Shown: positions 1 through 8,501, counted from the stretch's first letter. The stretch is 13,697 bases of DNA from Pelagophyceae sp. CCMP2097 (GCA_026770575.1 MU657598.1:10242-23938); one strand, 5' to 3'. Made by a program: numbers and translations. Notes: generated by a model from the sequence alone, not told the origin.

Positions 1-82
1 ATCGCATCAACCACCAATCGCTAAATCGGCCGAGTTGCTGTTTTTTTCTTCCCAAAGGTGGAACCTCACGGATGGACCCGGC

Positions 83-130
83 GACAGACAGACAGACGGA
101 CAGACAGACAGACAGACGGACAGACAGACA
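83..130. repeat. GACA tetranucleotide microsatellite
   Basis: Runs of GACA are interrupted twice by GACG, giving a higher-order pattern of blocks about 16 and 20 bp long. It lies about 390 bp upstream of the first gene. No coding role is apparent. Confidence 0.95.
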
Positions 131-516
131 TAATTGCCCCAAGTAATCCTTCAATCAAAGGACCCGAAGGGCCCTGACCGTAAACTGACGTTGATCAAAC
201 GGTGCAGTCCCCTTCGGGGCCTGAAAAATTTAGATAACTTTCAGCTTAAAGGTTCGACCCGGTCCAACGCTACGCCGAGTTCCGTTGTTTTTTTGCGGTC
301 CGTTCGACCGGACGCAAAAACTCGCCAAAACATCTCCTCTTTTTACACACGCTTGGAGGAATTTTCCTTCGAGGCCGCGCCGGTATCGGTCCTCCGTGGC
401 GGTCGCTTCCCCGCACCCCCGCATCCCCGTGAGGTCCGCCTGCAGCGGTTTGCTTTGCCCATTTTCCAGAAACTATTCAAGTTTTCGCAGAACAAGGTTG
501 TTCGAAGCTTCGAAGC
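131..516 (+). promoter_or_regulatory. Upstream region and leader of the SMP-C2 gene
   Basis: This stretch has no convincing gene and clearly lower GC than the coding sequence that follows. It contains a short CCCC-TTC-GGGG hairpin near 209-219. A perfect 14-bp palindrome (TTCGAAGCTTCGAA, 501-514) ends two bases before the ATG at 517. I see no certain TATA box. The promoter role is inferred from position only. Confidence 0.4.
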
Positions 517-3511
517 ATGGTGGCGGCGGTCCCCGTCGCGCTGCTGCTGGCGGGCTACGCCGCGCGCCGCTCCGAAATCGGGCCGGCGGGCCTCGCGCTG
601 GCGGCGCTCGTGGTGGCGGCCGTGGCGTCTTTGGCGGCGGCGCGCGCGCATTCGCGGCGCGCCCTCGAGGCGGCGCGCGCCGACGACGAGCGCGCGGCGG
701 CGGAGCGCGAGCGCCGTGCCGCGGGCAGCCTGCTCACGCGCCGCGAGGAGCTCCTCGTTTCCGAGCTCGACTCGCGCCGCTGGCTCGACGACGTCTTCGG
801 CGCCGTCTACCGCCGATTCCAGAAAGACTACTCGGAGAAGCTCAAGGTAGGCCCGGGCCTCGCGTCGCTTTTGCACGCGGCGCTAGGTGCTGCTCGACTC
901 GATTTTGGCCGAGCTCGGGCCCCTGGGGCCCATCTCGAGCCTGACGTTTCGCAAGTTCGAGCTCGGCGCGCGGCCGCCGCAGCTGCCGGCGCTGCGGGCC
1001 GTGCGGCTTGCGTCGCCGGACGCCATCGAGCTCGAGGTGGAGATTTCGCACATGGCCGCGCAGGTGGACATCGAGCTCGCGGCGCGCCTCGGCGGCGGCT
1101 TGGTGGGCGTCGACATCCCTGTGACGCTCAGAGACGTCTCCTTCGAGGGGGTGCTGCGCGTGCGCGTCGAGTTGTGCGACCGCGTGCCTCACGTGGACAG
1201 CGTGACGATCTCTTTCGTGGAGCGGCCCAAGACGCTCGAGTTTGCACTGAGCGTGGCGCACATCGACGTCGGCGCCGTCGACATTGTTTCCATCGTGCGC
1301 AAGCAGATCGAGCTTGCCGTCGATGCGCTGGTGGCCCCGAACTGCATCGTCGTCGCCGTCGACGAGCTCCTCAACGCGGATGCGCTGCCGCCCGCCGTCG
1401 CCGACGGCGTGCTGCGCGTGCGCTGCGAGCGCGGCCGAGACCTGCCCGTGGCCGACTTCGTCTCGCAAGCCTCGGACCCTTACCTTGTGCTCATCCTGCA
1501 GAGCGCGGCCAAAGGGGGCGAGGCCGTGCTGCAGTCAGAGCGCACGTCGACGCAGTACCGCACGCTCGCGCCGTCCTGGTGCGAGGACTTTAACTTCCGG
1601 TGCCTCGACCCTAATGCGTCGCGCCTCGCCGTGCAGTGCTTTGACGAGGACCGCCTCGGCGCCGACGACCCGCTCGGGACGTTCGAGCTGCCGGCCGAGC
1701 TCCTCGAGGCCCTCGCCCGCGACGCCGCGCCGCGCCGCGGCCTCTGGTTCCAGCTTGCGCCGCCGGCGCCAAAGGCCGGCGCCGCCGCCGACCCCCTGGC
1801 GGACCCGCCGCCGCGCGTGCTCCTCACGCTCGCCTACGCCGGCTGCGAGCCGCGCAAGCGCGCGTTCCAGCCGCTGGCCGCGGCCGCCGGCGACGGCGAG
1901 GCGGAAGCGCCCGACGCCGCCGACGGCGAGGCGCTGGACCACGACGAGGTGCTGGACCGCGCGGCGGCCAAGCTGGCGCCGCTCTTCGCGCCGCGCGCCG
2001 TCGGCGACCGCCGGCCGTCGCAGCGGCGCGCGACGACGATGGAGCGCCATACGGCGTCGGGCCTCGACGCGCGGACGCTGCGGCTGCTCTACGAGCGCGG
2101 TGGCGCGACGCTGCACGAGGGCGTGGCGCGCAAGGAAGGCTTCGGCCACTTGCGCTCCTGGCACGACCGCCAGCTCCGCCTCGAGCTTGCGCTCGAGATG
2201 ACGCCCGCGGGGAAGCCCGCCGTCTCGGCGACGCTCAGCTACTACCTCCCCTCGGCCGAGGCCAAGCGAACGCCGCAGGCGTCGGCGCTCGGTGCCGAGG
2301 ACTCGAAGGAAGAGGCGCCCGACAAGGACGACGACGACGACGACGCCGCGCCGCCGCGAGAGCGCGGTGCGGTGCGCCTCGACGGCGGCACGGACGCGCT
2401 CCTCGGCGCGTCGCGGTTCCTGCGGCCGGCGGCGCAATACCTCGAGCTGCGGACGGGCGGCGGCAAGCGGCCGCGCGTCTGGCGCATCCGCTGTAGGGAC
2501 GCCCTCGAGGCGGCCAAGTGGCACGCGGCGATCGCCGCGGCGCTCGGCGCGCTGCGGGTGGACGCGGCCGTCGTGCACCGCGAGGCGCGCCGCGCGGCGG
2601 GTCTCGGCGACGACGACGACGGCGACGGCGCGCCATCGTTCGCGGCCGCGCTTCGCGCAGAACTGCCGAGGTGCGGCCTCGCGGGCCTGCCCGCGTTCGG
2701 CGCGCTCCTCGTCGTCGAGGTCGTAGAGGCGCGCAAGCTGCGCGCCGCCGACGACAGCGGCCTCTCGGACCCATACGCCGTCCTCAACGTCGGCAGCGGC
2801 CGCGGCAGGCAGGAGTTCCGCACGCAGACGCGGCACCAGACGCTCCAGCCCACGTGGTTCGAGGCCGTCGAGTCGACGCAGCGTCCGAGGGTGGCGCGCG
2901 TCGAAGGCGCCCCGTCGACGGCGCCTGTGGAGTCGACGGCGCCTGTGGGGTCGACGCGCCTGTGGCGTCGAAGGCGCCTGCAGCGTCGACGGCGGCGATT
3001 AGGTTCTGGGCGGGGGCCGGTGGCGTCGGCGCCGCAAAGTGCGCGGCCGCGTGCGGCGGCCTCGTCGAAGACGTGAGGCCCCGTCGACGCGAGGCCGCTG
3101 GCCGCGGTACGACGCGTGGCCGCAGGCGGTGCTGCAGATCCGCATCTACGACGACGACTTTGGCGCAGACAACGAACTCATCGTGAGTCGCGGCGCCGCA
3201 AGGGCGAGTTGCCGCGAGCTCGGGAGCCGTTGGCGGGGCCGCTCCGCGCTGGCGGGGCCGCGAGCGCGTCGCAGGCGAGCCTCGACGTTGCGGTGGCGCC
3301 GCTGGCCGAGGCCGCAATCATGCGTGGGCGCGCGGCGACGACGGTGCCGGCGGCCAAGTGGTACGCACTCGACACGGGCGAGATCCGGCTCCGGCTGACG
3401 CTGCGCCTCGTCGACCTCAAGGAGCGGGCGAGCCTGAAGAAGCATATGCACGCCGCCGTTAAGGGTCTCCAGGCCGCCCGCCACTTCCAAGAAGCCAAGA
3501 AGCCGCAGTGA
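517..3511 (+). CDS. Extended-synaptotagmin/tricalbin-like protein (TM-SMP-C2-PH-C2), spliced
   Basis: Probable tether and lipid-transfer protein of ER membrane contact sites. Model: exons 517-846, 887-2890, 3126-3182 and 3275-3511 (TGA), about 875 aa. Residues 1-45 hold two hydrophobic stretches split by a charged turn, which fits the hairpin membrane anchor of extended synaptotagmins. A charged helix follows. Residues about 95-280 match an SMP lipid-binding domain, with the typical core around LGARPPQLPALRAV. A first C2 domain (about 284-430) keeps Asp residues in loop 1 (SDPYL) and loop 3 (DEDRLGADD). A PH domain (about 517-660) has an acidic insert (DKDDDDDD) and the closing Trp helix (EAAKWHAAI). 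The second C2 domain starts near 712 (SDPY) and continues across two introns to DDDFGADNELI. The domains are read directly; function follows the family. The 2891-3125 intron boundaries are the weakest part of the model. The gene is convergent with its neighbour. Confidence 0.82.
847..886 (+). other. Intron 1 of the SMP-C2 gene (40 bp)
   Basis: GTAGGC...GCTAG, phase 0. Removing it joins the N-terminal anchor frame to the SMP frame (EKLK then VLLDSILAEL) and restores a continuous SMP domain. At 40 bp it is short even for a compact algal genome. Confidence 0.8.
2891..3125 (+). other. Intron 2 of the SMP-C2 gene (boundaries tentative)
   Basis: The second C2 domain breaks off after QPTWFEA and resumes at VLQIRIYDDDFG in another frame, so an intron must lie between. 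The best phase-0 pair is donor GTGGCG at 2891 and acceptor CGCAG at 3121-3125. A donor at 2867 (GTCGAG) with the same acceptor also keeps frame. The interval contains an 18-bp minisatellite. Confidence 0.5.
2900..2996. repeat. 18-bp minisatellite, about five units
   Basis: Units resemble GTCGACGGCGCCTGTGGA and start at 2914, 2932, 2950 (17 bp) and 2967, with partial units at 2900 and 2985. The tract lies in the proposed second intron of the SMP-C2 gene. The unit length is a multiple of three and the upstream reading frame stays open through it, so part of it could be coding. Confidence 0.9.
3183..3274 (+). other. Intron 3 of the SMP-C2 gene (92 bp)
   Basis: Donor GTGAGT after codon ATC and acceptor GCAG at 3271-3274, both phase 0. 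The join gives DNELI followed by ASLDVAVAPLAEAA, the expected run from calcium loop 3 into the last strands of a C2 domain. Confidence 0.82.
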
Positions 3512-3620
3512 GGCATGAATGGTGTAACCTTAGCTCGAGGCTCGCCGGGCGCCGATGGTCTAGGCCGCGGCTGCAGCGCCGGCCTGGGTCTCCGCGGTTC
3601 GTCGAAACTCTTTTCGCAAG

Positions 3621-4496
3621 TCACCCTAGAGATAGATGTGTCTTGTCTCGGCGCTTTCGAGAAGAAGGCGGGACACGTACGAGGAGGTCGTCCCAGGACG
3701 GCTCGGCCTCTGCGCCGTCGGAGGATTGGGCGGCGCGCAGCTCCTGTGCGGTGGGTCCCTTTCGCGCCCGCGTCGTCGTCGCGCGACTCACGTCGAGGAG
3801 CATGCGGCGCTCGAGTTCGTCGGAGAGGAGCGCTTCCCGGGCGCGCAGCTGCTCAACCTCGACGGCCTCTGGCGAGCGCCGCCACCCGAAGAGTTGGAGC
3901 ACGCGGTCGCCGAAGCGCTGCACGCCCGAGATGGAGTGGAGGACGACGGTCCAGTCGCGGAGCGACTCGGCCAGCGCCAGGCCATGGTAGTTGACTGCGC
4001 GCTTCCTCTTGCCGAAGCTGCGCAAACGCGCGTCGGCTCCCAGCTTGGACGCCATCCTCCAGAGGCCGTGCTCTCTCGCTTCAGGGCCCTCGCGCGGCCT
4101 GCCTGCGGGTGCTCACGAGAGGCGGTCGTAGCCGAAGAAGATGATGGTCGGGTACTGGCGCACGCCGACGTCTCGGCAGAGCTGGCGCGAGGCGGCGGAC
4201 GACTCGCACGAGAACTTGGCGACGACGAGCTTGCGCGTGCGCTTCTGGGCGTGCCAGCGCGCGACGTCATCCCAGAGCGGCAAGACCTGCCGGGAGTACG
4301 CGCCAGCGTCGCCGTAGGGCGAGTAGAAGAAGACTGCGACGTCGGCGCCGGGCCACGCCGCCAGCGTCGCCGTCAAGTTCCCGACGCTCAAAACCGGCGT
4401 CGAGAGGCCGCCGCGCCGCGCCGACACCTGCTCCAGCACACTCGCGCGCGCCACCTGCGCGCACAGCGCCCACGCCCACACGCGCGCGGCACGCAT
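3621..4496 (-). CDS. Secretory-pathway thioredoxin-fold protein lacking the CxxC site, spliced
   Basis: Minus-strand exons 4496-4117 and 4056-3621 (TGA), 271 aa. The N-terminus (MRAARVWAWALCAQVARA) looks like a signal peptide; this ATG was chosen for that reason, and an upstream in-frame ATG at 4541 would add 15 residues. Residues about 35-150 form a PDI-like thioredoxin domain: the strand DVAVFFYSPY, then the active-site position, then a cis-proline motif (RQYPTIIFFGY, Pro116). Where PDI has WCGHC this protein has YGDAG, so both redox cysteines are glycine. It is therefore predicted to be non-catalytic, perhaps a chaperone or adaptor. After the domain comes a helical charged tail with no family I recognise. 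The tail ends in a basic stretch, and there is no KDEL-type ER-retention signal. It is convergent with the SMP-C2 gene, 109 bp away. Confidence 0.8.
4057..4116 (-). other. Intron of the thioredoxin-fold gene (60 bp)
   Basis: On the minus strand it reads GTGAGCAC...CTGGAG, phase 2. Splicing joins FFGYDRLS to MASKLGADARLRSFGK and restores the thioredoxin C-terminal strand (AVNYHG) and final helix. Without splicing the frame stops at the TGA inside the donor. Confidence 0.85.
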
Positions 4497-4628
4497 GGCT
4501 TTGAAGTGGCGGGGATCCAACTTGGCCAAGGCGATAGGCATTCGGCGAGCGCACACGCTTCCCGGGCGGGCGCCCCCTCGGAGGTCTGAAGTATCGCCTT
4601 GCGGAGCGCCGCGGTTCGTAGGCTCAAG

Positions 4629-4832
4629 ATGCCCGGCGAGTCAGACGGGCGCACGGAGCTGCTGCCCTCGGCCGCGGACGCGCGCGTTTCCGACGGCGCG
4701 TGCGCGCGCTTCGACGCGGACTGCGCGCGGCCAGACTCCATCGGCACGCAAGCCGGCGAGCCGTTCGCGCCAGAGGCCGGCCACTGGTTCGATTTCCAGG
4801 TCAAGATGCTCGCCGCCAACGCCGCCATGTGA
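4629..4832 (+). CDS. Doubtful small hypothetical ORF (67 aa)
   Basis: ATG at 4629 and TGA at 4830-4832. I recognise no family. The translation is acidic and not arginine-rich, unlike the shadow frames around it, and ends in HWFDFQVKMLAANAAM. That composition is the only reason to keep it. It lies upstream of the divergent thioredoxin-fold gene, so it could be a short gene, an exon of a longer transcript, or chance. Confidence 0.25.
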   Translation: MPGESDGRTELLPSAADARVSDGACARFDADCARPDSIGTQAGEPFAPEAGHWFDFQVKMLAANAAM

Positions 4833-4853
4833 GCCCGCTGACATGAGACGACC

Positions 4854-4971
4854 GGGAAGCGAGAGCGCGAGCGCGAGATCCGGGCGCGGCGATTCCGACG
4901 CCGGGACCTCATCGAATGCCGCTCGTTGGCTGTGGAGATTTGCGGAGCGGGAAGCGAGCGCGAGATCCGGG
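4854..4971. repeat. Imperfect direct repeat pair
   Basis: A block of about 23 bp beginning GGGAAGCGAG and ending GATCCGGG occurs at about 4854-4884 and 4949-4971. The first copy carries an extra 8 bp (AGCGCGAG). The pair sits between the small ORF and the 3' end of the next minus-strand gene. No function is visible. Confidence 0.7.
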
Positions 4972-4994
4972 TACGGTCCTTTATGGTCGCGGCT

Positions 4995-5735
4995 TCAGGG
5001 CCTCGCCGGCTCCTTCGCGGCGGTGGCGGGCTGCCACGCGACGAAGAGGTGTTCCTGGTGTGAGAAGAGGTCGATGGCTTCGGCGGTGGCGTTGGCGTGG
5101 AAGGGGACGCACTCCTTGCCGTAGGAGAGGTGGCCCACGCAGGCTGCGCAGCCGCGCTCGGCGAGCCATTCGCCGAGCAGGGCCTCGAGCTTGGCCACCG
5201 TCATCGCCGCGCGGACGTCGGCGCGCCAAAAGCCCGCGCGGCCGCCGGGCGGTTCGACGTATTGCTGGAGGCGCCAGGTGGCCGGGATGCGCGCGACGCG
5301 CGCGTGCGACCCGTCGAGCGGCAGGCGGATCTCGAGGCCCGGCTCGATGGCGACGCCGTCGGGGATCGGCCGCCACTCGGCGTACGCGGGCGCGAATTCG
5401 CCGACGGCGCGGCGCGAAAAGCGCAGATTGAGCATCTGCGACGCCTCCTGGGCCGCGCGGAGGACGACGAAGTGGCGGCCGAGGGGGATACTCATGAGGT
5501 CGATTTCGTCGCCGTCGACGCACGCCTCCGTCGCCTCGGCCTCGCGGCCCTCCAAAGCGACGATGACGCAGACGTTGGCGCGCCACGCGTCGAGGCGGAT
5601 CGTCAGCGCGGCAGCGTCGCGGAACGACTGGCCGTCCGCCGGCGAGACGACCCACGCCGCGCGCGCGAGGCTGAGGCGCCGCGCCAGAGCGCCAAAGACG
5701 ACGAGCCGCTGCGACCGCCGCGTCAACGACAGCAT
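4995..5735 (-). CDS. Hypothetical, probably secreted protein
   Basis: An intronless 246-aa frame from the ATG at 5735; the upstream extension has no further ATG. I do not recognise a named family. The first 26 residues are basic then hydrophobic (RLVVFGALA), compatible with a signal peptide. Residues about 28-100 read like a beta-sandwich or Ig-like module: SPADGQSF, then alternating strands, then IDLMSIPLGRHFVVLRAA. The C-terminal half contains a cysteine-bearing segment (RGCAACVGHLSYGKECVPF, about 195-212) and an N-glycosylation sequon (NAT, 215-217). Good codon-like composition and a divergent arrangement with the dehydratase gene (211 bp apart) support a real gene. Function is unknown. 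Confidence 0.65.
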   Translation of the reverse strand: MLSLTRRSQRLVVFGALARRLSLARAAWVVSPADGQSFRDAAALTIRLDAWRANVCVIVALEGREAEATEACVDGDEIDLMSIPLGRHFVVLRAAQEASQMLNLRFSRRAVGEFAPAYAEWRPIPDGVAIEPGLEIRLPLDGSHARVARIPATWRLQQYVEPPGGRAGFWRADVRAAMTVAKLEALLGEWLAERGCAACVGHLSYGKECVPFHANATAEAIDLFSHQEHLFVAWQPATAAKEPARP

Positions 5736-5946
5736 CGCGGCAGCCGACGACCGGCGACGCCGAAACGGAACGCGCAAGAGGGCCGCCTCGCGACGGACGC
5801 TTGCGGCGGTCGGACTTTTCGTCTCACCTAAAACGAGCTTTCGGCGAAGACTTATTTTTCGGCTCCGCCCGGCGCCCCCCCGGCGGCCGGGTTACCGGGG
5901 CCAAGACGAAGCTCTCTAAACTTCGCACCGGTCCGTCTCTCTCTGC
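5736..5946. promoter_or_regulatory. Probable shared bidirectional promoter region
   Basis: These 211 bp separate the start codons of the divergent hypothetical secreted protein (-) and the PLP enzyme (+). The stretch includes a lower-GC patch around 5820-5860 with the T-rich run TTATTTTT. No defined element is recognisable; the role is inferred from geometry. Confidence 0.4.
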
Positions 5947-7046
5947 ATGTCGGTGTCGCTGGAGTCGATCCGCGCGGCGGCGCAGCGCATCGCGCCGTTT
6001 GTGACGCGGACGGCGTCGCTACGCAGCAAGGTGCTCGACGACCTCGTCGGCAGCCGCGCCGGGCTCGGCAACCCCGGACCGTCGCGCGCCGGAGAAATTG
6101 TCGCGTGCGAGAGGCGGGTGGCGGTCGCTTCTGGCTTGCGCGCGCCGTCGCAGCACCGTCGCCGCAGGTCTGCGGCGGCGCTGCTGTGTGGGCCAAGTCG
6201 GAGCACCTGCAGGTTTCTGGTTCGTTTAAAGCCCGCGGCGCGTTCAACGCCGTCTACGCGCTCGACAACGCCGCCGCGCGGCTCGGCGTCGCCGCGCACT
6301 CGACGGGCAACCACGGCGCAGCCGTCGCCGCCGCCGCGCAGAGCCGCGGCGTGCCGTGCACAATCGCATTGCCGACGAACACGCCCGCGGCCAAGCGCGC
6401 CAAAATTGAGCGCTACGGCGCGACGGTCGTCGAGTGCGGCCCGAGCCCGGCGGCGCGCGCTTTGGCGGCGGCGGACGCCGCCAAGCGCATGGGCGGCGCG
6501 GCGGTCCTGCACCCGTTCGACGACCCGGTGGTCATCTCGGGCCAGGGCACAATCGGGCTGGAGCTGTGTGAGGACCAAGGCGACTTGGACTTTATCCTCG
6601 TGCCCGTGTCCGGCGGCGGCCTCCTCGCGGGTATCGCGGCGGCGGCGTTTGCAGTGTCGCCGCGGACGCACGTCGTCGCCGTCGAGCCCCGCGGCAAGCG
6701 GCTGGCGCAGGCGCTCGGTGAGGGGCGGCGCTGTGTCTGGACGGACGCCGAGCTCCTCGCCGCGCCGACGCTGGAGACGGTCGCCGACGCCATGCCAACA
6801 AAGCTCCTCGGCGAGCACCACGCCTGGCCAATCGTCGCCCGCCACGTCCGCGACGTCGTCACCGTCGACGACGCCGAAATTTCGCGCGCGCTGGCGTTCA
6901 TGCGAACCGAGCTCCGCCAGGTCGTCGAGCCCGCCGGCGCAGTCTGCCTCGCCGCGCTCCTCTCGGGCAAATTCGCCGCGCAGGTCCGCGGCGCGAGCCG
7001 CCCGCGGCCGCGCATCGCCATCATCGTCTGCGGCGGCAACTTCTAG
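5947..7046 (+). CDS. PLP-dependent serine/threonine dehydratase or serine racemase-like enzyme, spliced
   Basis: A fold-type II PLP enzyme that would remove water from serine or threonine, and possibly racemise serine. Model: exons 5947-6045 and 6168-7046 (TAG), about 325 aa, the usual length for serine racemases and for dehydratases without an ACT domain. Motifs in order: N-terminal helix SLESIRAAAQRIAPFVTRTA; PLP-lysine motif SGSFKARGAFN; HSTGNHGAA; phosphate-cradle loop VPVSGGGLLAG; VEPAGAV; and a terminal CGGN where the pyridine-nitrogen ligand lies. That ligand is Cys here and Ser in animal serine racemase. The Mg-site and re-face residues differ from animal serine racemase (see findings), so dehydratase is the safer call. 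The acceptor at 6167 is clear. The donor at 6046 (GTCGGC) is chosen by alignment to the family; alternatives exist at 6100 and 6118. No organelle targeting peptide is evident. Confidence 0.88.
6046..6167 (+). other. Intron of the PLP-enzyme gene (donor tentative)
   Basis: Acceptor GCCGCAG at 6161-6167, phase 0. The donor at 6046 removes a segment with no counterpart in the family and joins SKVLDDL to VCGGAAVWAKSEHLQ. The donor motif is weak. Confidence 0.55.
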
Positions 7047-7178
7047 TTATGAGGCGGCAACGAGTACGCCGAGTCGACGCTTGTCGCATCCACGAGGGCA
7101 CGCTCGCGGCAACGGGCTGACGCCGAAGGTGGCCCGCGGCGCGACTGCAGCGGGCGAGAGCGACCCGGACCGGTCGCG

Positions 7179-7457
7179 ATGGCCGCGGGCGAAACCACGG
7201 ACGCGACCGCCGGAAAGGTCCTCGCGACGTGCGGTGAGAGCGCGGGCGACCTGACGTCTACGAGCACGGCGACCGGCGACGATATTCTGCTGTCGACGGG
7301 CACGGCGTTCGGCGGCGCGGGCAGCGCCGCGCTCGCGATGTCCGCGCCCCCCCCGGGCGATGCGGCCTCGGGCGCTCTGCCGTCGTCGCCCCGCCCCGCC
7401 CTTAATCGAGCATTCCGACGGTGGACGGGTCCGATATGTTTTAAGGAGCGTCTTTGA
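7179..7457 (+). CDS. Doubtful small hypothetical ORF (92 aa)
   Basis: ATG at 7179 and TGA just before 7458. No domain is recognised. The product is low-complexity and rich in Ala, Gly, Ser and Thr (MAAGETTDATAGKVLATCGE). It fills most of the convergent gap between the PLP enzyme and the PB1-UBA gene. It could be 3'UTR sequence of either neighbour. The remainder of 7047-7475 holds nothing I can identify. Confidence 0.2.
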   Translation: MAAGETTDATAGKVLATCGESAGDLTSTSTATGDDILLSTGTAFGGAGSAALAMSAPPPGDAASGALPSSPRPALNRAFRRWTGPICFKERL

Positions 7458-7475
7458 TTGCTCGCTTCGTGTTGC

Positions 7476-8501
7476 TCAGGCTTCGTCGAACTGGGAGATG
7501 ATGTCGGCCACGACGGCCTCGACGTCGACGCCGAGGCCCGGCGAGGCGGACGCCGCGTGGCGCTCGAGGACGTCGTTGCAGCCCGCTTCGCCCAGGAGCG
7601 AGACGAAGCCCATGTCCGTGAGCGTCGCCATCTCCACGGCAAAGGGCCGGCCGGTAGCGTCGCCGCGTGGCGCCGCGGGCGACCCCCGCGTGTCGGCGCC
7701 GGCGACCTCGTCGGCGCCGGCGACCGCGTCGGCTACGAGCTCCCACCGCTCGTCTGACCCGCGGGCCGAACGCGCGTCATCGCACGCCCCCGCGGCGGCG
7801 GCGGGAGCGGCGTCGGCACACGCGGCGAGGGGCGGATCGGGCGGGTGGGCTGCGGCGTCGGCGCCCGGGTCGGCCAGTGGCTCGAGCAACGCTGTCGCGA
7901 GCGGGAGCGTGAACGAGGGCCGGCGCTGCGACGCGATTTCGGCGCCGAGCGCCTCGGCCCAGTGCGTCTCCTCCTTGTCCTCGAGGTTGCTGCGCCGCAT
8001 GGCCTCAGCCCAGTGCATCTCTTCGAGCGCCCGCCGCTGGGCGTCGTCGTCGCGCAGCCGCGGCCGCTCGTCGGCGGTGTAGGCCGGCGCCGCGTCGCGC
8101 AGGAAGTAATACGCCGTCGACGCCCGGGGGCATTCGGACGCCTGCGGGCACTCGCGCGCCGCGCGCCGCGGACACTCGGCGGCGGCGTCGTCGTGGACCG
8201 CGCCGATGAGCGACGCGAGGCGCGGCGGTTCGTCGCCGGCGTGGCGCTGCACGTAAAAGCAGAGCGGCTTGTCCGGGCTGCCGCCGCGCGCGCCGAGCGA
8301 GCTGACGAACTCGAGGTCCGAGGCGATGGTGACTCGGTCGCCCTCGTCGTCGTCGTAGGAGACGGCGCAGTCGCGCCAGCCGAAGAGCATCTCGGCCATC
8401 CCCGCCAGCGCCGAGAATGACGCAACGCCGAGGCTCACGCGCCGCACCTCGACGACGCAGCCGCAGTCGTCGAGCTTCTTCAGCTTCACGTCGCGCACCA
8501 T
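7476..8501 (-). CDS. PB1-LIR-UBA protein, candidate minimal p62/NBR1-type autophagy receptor
   Basis: Intronless, 341 aa, ATG at 8501 in the context GCGCCATGG. Residues 1-86 form a PB1 domain. The basic face is VKLKK (residues 6-9) plus EVRRVSL, which mirrors EIRRF of p62. The acidic OPCA motif is VSYDDDEGDRVTIASDLEF (47-65). Having both faces predicts a type AB domain able to polymerise head to tail. Residues 108-125 hold three ECP tripeptides, and HWAEA occurs twice (163-167 and 180-184). A long Ala/Pro/Asp linker carries DERWELV (250-256), a textbook acidic-flanked LC3-interacting motif (W253, V256). Residues about 288-337 resemble a UBA domain with the MGF signature (297-299). The ZZ and FW domains of p62 and NBR1 are absent. 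Cargo-receptor function is inference from the domain order. Confidence 0.75.
   Translation of the reverse strand: MVRDVKLKKLDDCGCVVEVRRVSLGVASFSALAGMAEMLFGWRDCAVSYDDDEGDRVTIASDLEFVSSLGARGGSPDKPLCFYVQRHAGDEPPRLASLIGAVHDDAAAECPRRAARECPQASECPRASTAYYFLRDAAPAYTADERPRLRDDDAQRRALEEMHWAEAMRRSNLEDKEETHWAEALGAEIASQRRPSFTLPLATALLEPLADPGADAAAHPPDPPLAACADAAPAAAAGACDDARSARGSDERWELVADAVAGADEVAGADTRGSPAAPRGDATGRPFAVEMATLTDMGFVSLLGEAGCNDVLERHAASASPGLGVDVEAVVADIISQFDEA

Noticed and set aside
134..850. Plus-strand open frame running from the leader into the first gene
   Set aside because: It has no proper ATG at its start and becomes Arg-rich where it overlaps the membrane-anchor exon. The frame from 517 gives the sensible protein.
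1535..2836. Long minus-strand frame of 433 codons opposite the SMP-C2 gene
   Set aside because: It is Arg/Ala/Glu-rich with no recognisable domain. The plus strand encodes clear C2 and PH domains over the same bases, so this is a GC-rich shadow frame.
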